Assembly: GCA_030691805.1 (NCBI GenBank)
Contig: JAUYDP010000157.1
Span: 1-18,559, forward strand
Direction of reading: 5' to 3'
Length of the DNA: 18,559 bases
Source: Dehalococcoidia bacterium
Lineage (GTDB): Bacteria > Chloroflexota > Dehalococcoidia > JAUYDP01
Shown here: positions 14,058 to 18,559 of the stretch, in pieces
Layout of the letters: every line of letters starts with the position of its first letter
Position numbering within the stretch: position 1 is the stretch's first letter
Notes under the pieces: generated by a model
The model's input: only the letters and a program-made list of their open reading frames with translations
What the model was told of the DNA's origin: nothing
The model's database searches: none
Made by a program: the position numbers and the translations under genes

Positions 14058-14932
14058 TGAGTGAGCAACCTTTCTCCCAACGGCACAGCCTTGCGCCAGC
14101 GCCTAGCCCCCAACGGGACGATCATCTGCCTCCCTCGGTACGCGCGGAGCTTGCCATCACTTTCCGGGATTGTGCAAGTGAGGGCCTGTTTGGTGGAACA
14201 CCTGAGCCTGCCGTACTGGACGAATTGTACAACATATTGTACAACAGGCTGAAGCCGCTAATCTGGAAAGTACTCCAAAGGCAGCCCCCGGGAAACCCGA
14301 TGGGAGGACCCTGGAACTACTACATCCCAGAACTCATCAACAAGTGCGAGTGGTGGCAGTTTTACGATATCTGTGAGGAGATGTACAAAGTCGCCCTGAA
14401 ATACGGTAATAAGGAAGGGGGGGGAATCTTCGCTCAGAGGGCCAACGCGCTCTTCGCTCGTGAAGGCGTAGCGTGGCGGTTCTCGGGGGGAAGCATTGAG
14501 CGGGCGTACAATCCGCTTGTTGCTGAAACATTGGAGCAAGCCCGGACGCTCCTACAAGACCCGAAATACGAGGGGGCAGACGAGCACTTTCAGAAAGCCC
14601 TGGATCACCTCAATAGGCGGCCAGAACCCGATAAAGAGAATTGCGTGAAAGACGCGGTAGGCGCTGTGGAGGCAACCGCCAGGATCATCTGCGGCGACCC
14701 CAAGGCGAAGTTGTCAGACATCCTTGGCAAAGAGCCTTTCAGGTCGGGAATCCACCCGACGCTCAGGGTGGCGATCGAAAGGCTTTATGCATATCGGGGA
14801 GACGTCGGAGGTGTGGCCCACGGCCAGGTAGGCCCGTCGCAGGTTGGGATTGAGGAAGCCAACTGGGCCCTCACCATGGCGGCTGCGACCATTCTTTACC
14901 TCTCCGACAAGTTTGGGCAACGGACAAAATGA
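14057..14932 (+). CDS. AbiJ/HEPN-like abortive-infection family protein
   Basis: The product is 291 residues from the ATG at 14057. The N terminus PFSQRHSLAP and SVRAELAITFRDC recall AbiJ-type N-terminal domains. The C-terminal third (about residues 195-285) reads ENCVKDAVGAVEATARIICG, KAKLSDILG, GIHPTLRVAIERLYAYRGD, GVAHG and EEANWALTMAAATILYL. This fits the HEPN-like C-terminal domain of abortive-infection proteins, although the Arg that usually directly precedes the His (RHA) is Ala here. Such proteins are linked to phage defence in other bacteria; that role is inferred here. The start overlaps the pheS-tail stop (TGATG) and the stop overlaps pheT (ATGA), so it is coupled on both sides. 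A run of eight G (14417-14424) lies in the frame. Confidence 0.8.
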   Translation: MSEQPFSQRHSLAPAPSPQRDDHLPPSVRAELAITFRDCASEGLFGGTPEPAVLDELYNILYNRLKPLIWKVLQRQPPGNPMGGPWNYYIPELINKCEWWQFYDICEEMYKVALKYGNKEGGGIFAQRANALFAREGVAWRFSGGSIERAYNPLVAETLEQARTLLQDPKYEGADEHFQKALDHLNRRPEPDKENCVKDAVGAVEATARIICGDPKAKLSDILGKEPFRSGIHPTLRVAIERLYAYRGDVGGVAHGQVGPSQVGIEEANWALTMAAATILYLSDKFGQRTK

Positions 14933-16962
14933 GGATCCCCCTTTCGTGGCTTGGCGACTACGTTGACCTGGCCCTGCCCCTTGAGGCGCTCTGCCACCGG
15001 CTGACAATGGCCGGCCTGGAGACAGCGCCGTCCGATGGAGGACGGGTGCTGGAGTCTGAGGTCACCCCCAACCGGCCGGACTGGCTCTCCGTGTTAGGAG
15101 TGGCCTGGGAGATCGCCGCCCTCTGCGAGATGAAGCTCCGCCTGCCAGACACCGCTTACCAGGAACTCGGAGCGGCCATAGACGAGTCCGTAGACATAAC
15201 CATAGCCGATCCCGACCTTTGTCGTCGCTACTCCGCGAGCCTGGTCAGGGGTGTGAGTGTCGGGCCTTCACCACGGTGGATGCAGGAGCGTCTCCTGGCC
15301 GCCGGTATGAGGCCCATCAATAACATCGTTGATATAACCAACTACGTGATGCTGGAGTACGGACAGCCCCTCCATGCCTTCGATTGGGACAAGATAAAAG
15401 GCGGCAAGGTCATCATCCGCAGGGCCGGGCAGGGCGAGCGCCTAACAACCCTGGACGGGGTGAACCGGGCGCTCACACCTGAGATACTGGTCATCGCCAG
15501 CGCTAAAGAAGCCATCGCTGTGGCGGGGGTCATGGGAGGCTCCGATACGGAGGTCTCTGAGGCAACTACCAACATTCTGCTGGAGTCGGCCAGTTTCAGC
15601 GGACGCAGCGTCAGGCGTACCTCCCAGAAGCTGGGGATGCGCACTGAAGCATCCATCCGTTTCGAGAGGGGTATAAGCGCCGGACTCACCGTTCCGGCCC
15701 TCCGCAGGGCAACCCGGTTGTTCTTGGAGATAGCAGGGGGTCAGGCCGCTAGGGACGTAAAGGACCTCTACCCGTCGCCTCAGGAATGCCCGGAGATAAG
15801 GATATCGCAGGACGACCTGAGCCGTACCTTGGGGGTAGATTGGGCGCTGGAACAGGCACGGCGGGCGCTGGAGCTACTGGGCTTCGCCACCCGCAATGAA
15901 GGGGCGGCCCTGGTAGTCCAGCCCCCTCTTCACCGCACCGACGTCATGCTAATGGAGGACGTGGTCGAGGAGGTAGCCCGGATCATCGGCTATGACGCCA
16001 TACCCACAACCACACTGCGCGGACCGTTACCGGAGCCAAAGGAAGACCCGCTACGCTCCCTGGAAGAAGAAGTGCGAGATATCCTTACTGGCTATGGCCT
16101 CCAGGATATTATTACCTACAGCCTTATTGGTAGCCGGGCACTGGAGCAGGTACGCTACAGAGGACCGGAACCCATACGGTTGGCCAACCCCATGTCCCGT
16201 GAGCAGGAGGTCCTGCGCCCCACACTACGGACCAATCTCCTGTCCGGACTGGCCACCAACCAGCGCTATGGAGAGGAAGGGGTATGGCTCTTCGAGGCAG
16301 GCAAGGTATTCTGGCCCAGGGAAGGAGACCTACCAGACGAGAGGCGTGTGGTAGGAGCCGCCATCTGCGGACCTCTGGCGGATAGGTCATGGCTGAAGAA
16401 ACAGCGGGAGGTGGACTTTTATGTCGCCAAAGGCTTGATAGAGGGCCTTCTTGGGCACCTGGGCGTCCAGGGCGTCTTTGAGCCTGCCGGTGACCCCTTC
16501 TTCATCGAAGGCCGGGCTGCCTCGGTTCAAGCAGGTAACGTCAATCTCGGCGCGGTAGGGGAAGTGCATCCTGTAGTTCTGGAGCAGTTCGATCTCCAGC
16601 CCAGGGCAGTCTGCTACTTCGAGATTGATCTAGAGCGTCTACTGCCCCATTTCCGCCACGTTCAGCGCTTCCAAGACCTGCCCCGTTACCCGGCGGTATC
16701 CCAGGACCTGAGCATTCTATTGGACAAAGGAGTCGCTTCCGGTATGGTGCTGGAGATTGTCCAGTCCTTCAGCCTGGTTCGCCGGGTCACCATTTTTGAC
16801 GTGTTCACCGGCGAGCAATTGCCGCCGGGCAAGAAGTCCCTGTCCTTCTCTATCCTCTACCAATCACCCGAGCGCACGCTCACCGACGAAGAAGTGGCCT
16901 TGGTCCACCGGAGCATCGTGGAGCGGCTGGGGCGGGAGCTGGGGGCGAGCCTGCGCGGCTAG
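14929..16962 (+). CDS. pheT: Phenylalanyl-tRNA synthetase beta subunit without the N-terminal tRNA-binding domain
   Basis: The product is 677 residues against about 790-800 in the usual bacterial form. The N-terminal strand (MRIPLSWLGDYV to MAGLE, 1-31) joins almost directly to SEVTPNRPDWLSVLGVA (43-59), so the roughly 110-residue EMAP/OB tRNA-binding insert is missing. The B3/B4 editing region (RRYSASLVRG, PINNIVDITNYVMLEYGQP), the B5 domain, the catalytic-like core and the C-terminal FDX-ACB anticodon domain (about 580-677, RYPAVSQDLSILLD to VERLGRELG) are present. The ATG overlaps the Abi-like stop by four bases, so PheT translation now depends on an accessory gene upstream instead of pheS. 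Confidence 0.96.
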   Translation: MRIPLSWLGDYVDLALPLEALCHRLTMAGLETAPSDGGRVLESEVTPNRPDWLSVLGVAWEIAALCEMKLRLPDTAYQELGAAIDESVDITIADPDLCRRYSASLVRGVSVGPSPRWMQERLLAAGMRPINNIVDITNYVMLEYGQPLHAFDWDKIKGGKVIIRRAGQGERLTTLDGVNRALTPEILVIASAKEAIAVAGVMGGSDTEVSEATTNILLESASFSGRSVRRTSQKLGMRTEASIRFERGISAGLTVPALRRATRLFLEIAGGQAARDVKDLYPSPQECPEIRISQDDLSRTLGVDWALEQARRALELLGFATRNEGAALVVQPPLHRTDVMLMEDVVEEVARIIGYDAIPTTTLRGPLPEPKEDPLRSLEEEVRDILTGYGLQDIITYSLIGSRALEQVRYRGPEPIRLANPMSREQEVLRPTLRTNLLSGLATNQRYGEEGVWLFEAGKVFWPREGDLPDERRVVGAAICGPLADRSWLKKQREVDFYVAKGLIEGLLGHLGVQGVFEPAGDPFFIEGRAASVQAGNVNLGAVGEVHPVVLEQFDLQPRAVCYFEIDLERLLPHFRHVQRFQDLPRYPAVSQDLSILLDKGVASGMVLEIVQSFSLVRRVTIFDVFTGEQLPPGKKSLSFSILYQSPERTLTDEEVALVHRSIVERLGRELGASLRG

Positions 16963-16979
16963 GGCATTTCGGATCATCG

Positions 16980-17006
16980 GTAGGGGCGGGTTTGAAACCC
17001 GCCCCC
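16980..17006. repeat. REP-like GC hairpin after pheT
   Basis: GGGGCGGG (16983-16990) and CCCGCCCC (16998-17005) are perfect complements around TTTGAAA, which is itself partly self-complementary. No T-run follows, so it is not a standard intrinsic terminator. It resembles the short dispersed palindromes (GGGGCGGGTTT type) found between genes in many bacteria and may protect the pheT transcript end. The rest of 16963-17197 holds no recognisable gene. Confidence 0.7.
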
Positions 17007-17197
17007 ATGCGCCCGGGCAGGTCGCGGCCTCTGGGGCTACCAATTCTCAACGGATGGGTGGGCATGCTCGGGCAAACTGTTCCTGACCACAGCCCAACCA
17101 GGACCTCCAACCAAACTCTAACCAGATTCTAACCCAGAACCCCTTGCCTGGCGCAAGCTGTTCCCAACCGGCAAAATTAATGATAATATAGAGTTAG

Positions 17198-17854
17198 GTG
17201 GCAAAGTCTGATTCTTTCCTTTCAGCCACTAGCAGCCTGGCTGCGATTGTTCTCGCCGGAGGCCTCAGTTCCCGGTTGGGCACTGATAAGGCTTTTCTGG
17301 TGTTAGATGGCCAGACCCTGCTGGAGCGAACCGCCTCTATATTGAGTGGTGTTACTCAGGCTGTACTAATAGTAACCAGCCAGAAGGGTCGAAAGCGCAT
17401 CGAGGAGAGCAGGCTAGAATTTGGTCAAATGACCTCTTTGGTTACGGACCTTTACCCTGGCAAGGGGTCATTAGGCGGAATATACAGCGGATTGGCGATG
17501 TCGCCGGCGTTCTATAACCTGGTAGTCGCCTGTGACATGCCTTTTCTTAACCAGCGCCTATTGGCCTATATGGTAAAACAGGCGCCAGGCTCGGATGTGG
17601 TAATACCTCGCCTGGGGAATGTCCTTGAACCTCTACATGCCATCTACTCGAAGAACTGTTTGGGACCGATGAAGGGCCTGCTGGATAGCGACAATTTGAA
17701 GATCATTGACTTATTCCCCCAAGTGCGAGTCCGATATATCGAAGAGGGTGAGATAGAGCCCATGGACCCCCATAAGCTAAGCTTTTTCAATATCAATAAC
17801 GCCTCAGACTTGGTGCGAGCCACTGAGCTTGGGGCTTCCCAGGAGGCGGACTAA
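17198..17854 (+). CDS. mobA: Molybdenum cofactor guanylyltransferase (MobA-like)
   Basis: The 218-residue product opens with the nucleotidyltransferase signature LAGGLSSRLGTDKAFLVLDG (about 20-39), followed by LVTDLYPGKGSLGGIYSGL, the metal-binding VACDMPFLN and a C-terminal FFNINNASDL, as in MobA. It transfers GMP from GTP to molybdopterin-Mo to make the MGD cofactor in the cytoplasm. CMP transfer (MocA) cannot be excluded from sequence, but the FFNINN ending favours MobA. The GTG at 17198 has only a weak ribosome site (GTTAG). An AT-rich stretch with TAATGATAATATAG 10-25 bases upstream suggests a promoter, though the -35 is poor. moeA follows after six bases. Confidence 0.88.
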   Translation: MAKSDSFLSATSSLAAIVLAGGLSSRLGTDKAFLVLDGQTLLERTASILSGVTQAVLIVTSQKGRKRIEESRLEFGQMTSLVTDLYPGKGSLGGIYSGLAMSPAFYNLVVACDMPFLNQRLLAYMVKQAPGSDVVIPRLGNVLEPLHAIYSKNCLGPMKGLLDSDNLKIIDLFPQVRVRYIEEGEIEPMDPHKLSFFNINNASDLVRATELGASQEAD

Positions 17855-17860
17855 GTAGCG

Positions 17861-18559
17861 ATGCTAAGCGTCGAAGAAGCGCTGGAAAAGATTCTGTCCA
17901 ACGTCGGGAGGTTGGAGCCTGAGGAGAGGCCACTCCTGGAGTGCTTGGGACAGGTACTGGCCGAGGATATCCGTTCCAGCTTCAATATCCCTCCCCTGGA
18001 CAACTCAGCCATGGATGGCTATGCGGTACGGGCCATCGACACACTTGGAGCCAGCGAGGTTCGCTTCAAGAAACTACAGGTGATAGGGGAAGTCGCCGCC
18101 GGTTACCTTTTTCAGGGTCGGATGGGGACAGACCAGGCCGTACGGATCATGACTGGCGCCCCTGTGCCGGCCGGGGCCGACGCGGTAATAGAATACGAGG
18201 AGACCTCCGAGGGCCGGGGCCAGGCCTGGAAAGGCGCCGCCAAGGGTACCACTGTGGACATCTTCAAAGAAGCGTTTCCTGGAATGAACATCAGGCTTGC
18301 CGGAGAGGATATATCGGCCGGGGCACTGGTCTTTTCCCAGGCGACAGTATTGCGCCCCCAGGAGATGGGCGTGCTGGCCTCTCTGGGCCGGGCCAAATTA
18401 CGGGTCTTCCGACGCCCTCTTGTCGCCATTCTGGCGACCGGGGACGAACTAGTTGAAGTAGGAAAGCCGTTGGGTCCAGGCCAGATATACAACAGCAATA
18501 CCTATAGCATCGCCGGACAGGTCCTCAAATACGGCGGGGTGCCCCGGCTCCTCGGCATA
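17861..18559 (+). CDS. moeA: Molybdopterin molybdenumtransferase MoeA (5' part)
   Basis: The first 233 codons are present and the frame is open to the window edge; a full MoeA has about 400. The N domain shows MLSVEEALEKIL, then IPPLDNSAMDGYAVRA, IMTGAPVPAGADAVIEYEE and AGEDISAGALVF, followed by the start of the MogA-like domain with AILATGDELVEVG and IYNSNTYSIAGQVLKYGG. MoeA inserts molybdate into adenylylated molybdopterin. AGGAGG lies 14 bases before the ATG, in the end of mobA. The mobA-moeA pair is a cofactor unit, with Mo enzymes such as the hydroxylase at the left of this window as possible clients. Confidence 0.95.
   Translation, partial: MLSVEEALEKILSNVGRLEPEERPLLECLGQVLAEDIRSSFNIPPLDNSAMDGYAVRAIDTLGASEVRFKKLQVIGEVAAGYLFQGRMGTDQAVRIMTGAPVPAGADAVIEYEETSEGRGQAWKGAAKGTTVDIFKEAFPGMNIRLAGEDISAGALVFSQATVLRPQEMGVLASLGRAKLRVFRRPLVAILATGDELVEVGKPLGPGQIYNSNTYSIAGQVLKYGGVPRLLGI

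Noticed and set aside
16980..17006. Intrinsic terminator of the phe operon
   Set aside because: The hairpin is strong but no T-run follows; a REP-like palindrome fits better.

Overview
The window is a GC-rich bacterial chromosome segment. Its gene content (a DUF2851 protein, small HicAB, DUF5647-like and Abi-like proteins, a ThrRS without a TGS domain and a short PheT) best fits a Chloroflexota lineage of the Dehalococcoidia type. That assignment is inference from protein character; no phylogenetic marker was computed.

Left third (1-6702, all minus strand). An APC-superfamily amino-acid permease runs off the left edge. Upstream of it lie a DUF2851 protein, a xanthine-dehydrogenase-type molybdenum hydroxylase large subunit, and a phenylacetate-CoA ligase family enzyme. 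The ligase and hydroxylase overlap by ATGA and form one transcription unit, probably for CoA activation and hydroxylation or reduction of an aromatic acid. The small FeS and FAD subunits of the hydroxylase are not in the window. Near-consensus -35/-10 pairs with 17-bp spacing precede the ligase, the DUF2851 gene and the permease. The DUF2851 promoter places the predicted transcript start on the ATG.

Middle (6988-16962, all plus strand). This is the classic translation cluster: rpsT (TTG start), tRNA-Val(GAC), thrS, infC (ATA start), rpmI, rplT, pheS, pheT. The order thrS-infC-rpmI-rplT-pheS-pheT matches the well-known enterobacterial cluster, but here it is interrupted by accessory genes. Between the tRNA and thrS sit two small genes, the first resembling a C-terminal toxin domain of polymorphic (Rhs-type) toxins and the second a possible partner. 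Between rplT and pheS is a roughly 210-bp inverted repeat built of 10-bp tandem units, then a terminator-like hairpin almost touching pheS. Between pheS and pheT lie two modules in the same orientation: a four-gene islet (RFDTAHG-motif protein, DUF5647-like protein, HicB, HicA) and an AbiJ/HEPN-like abortive-infection gene. The four-gene islet is bounded by two copies of the last 51 bp of pheS, 40 of 51 identical with mostly synonymous differences. This looks like an insertion at the 3' end of pheS that left or brought a second pheS tail. Stop/start overlaps (ATGA, TGATG) are kept at the module joints, so the defence-type genes appear translationally wired into an essential aminoacyl-tRNA synthetase operon.

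Right end (17198-18559, plus strand). mobA and the 5' part of moeA form a molybdenum-cofactor pair six bases apart, separated from pheT by a REP-like GC hairpin. They would supply cofactor to molybdoenzymes in the cell, though use by the hydroxylase at the left end is only a possibility. No stretch over 300 bases lacks a gene.
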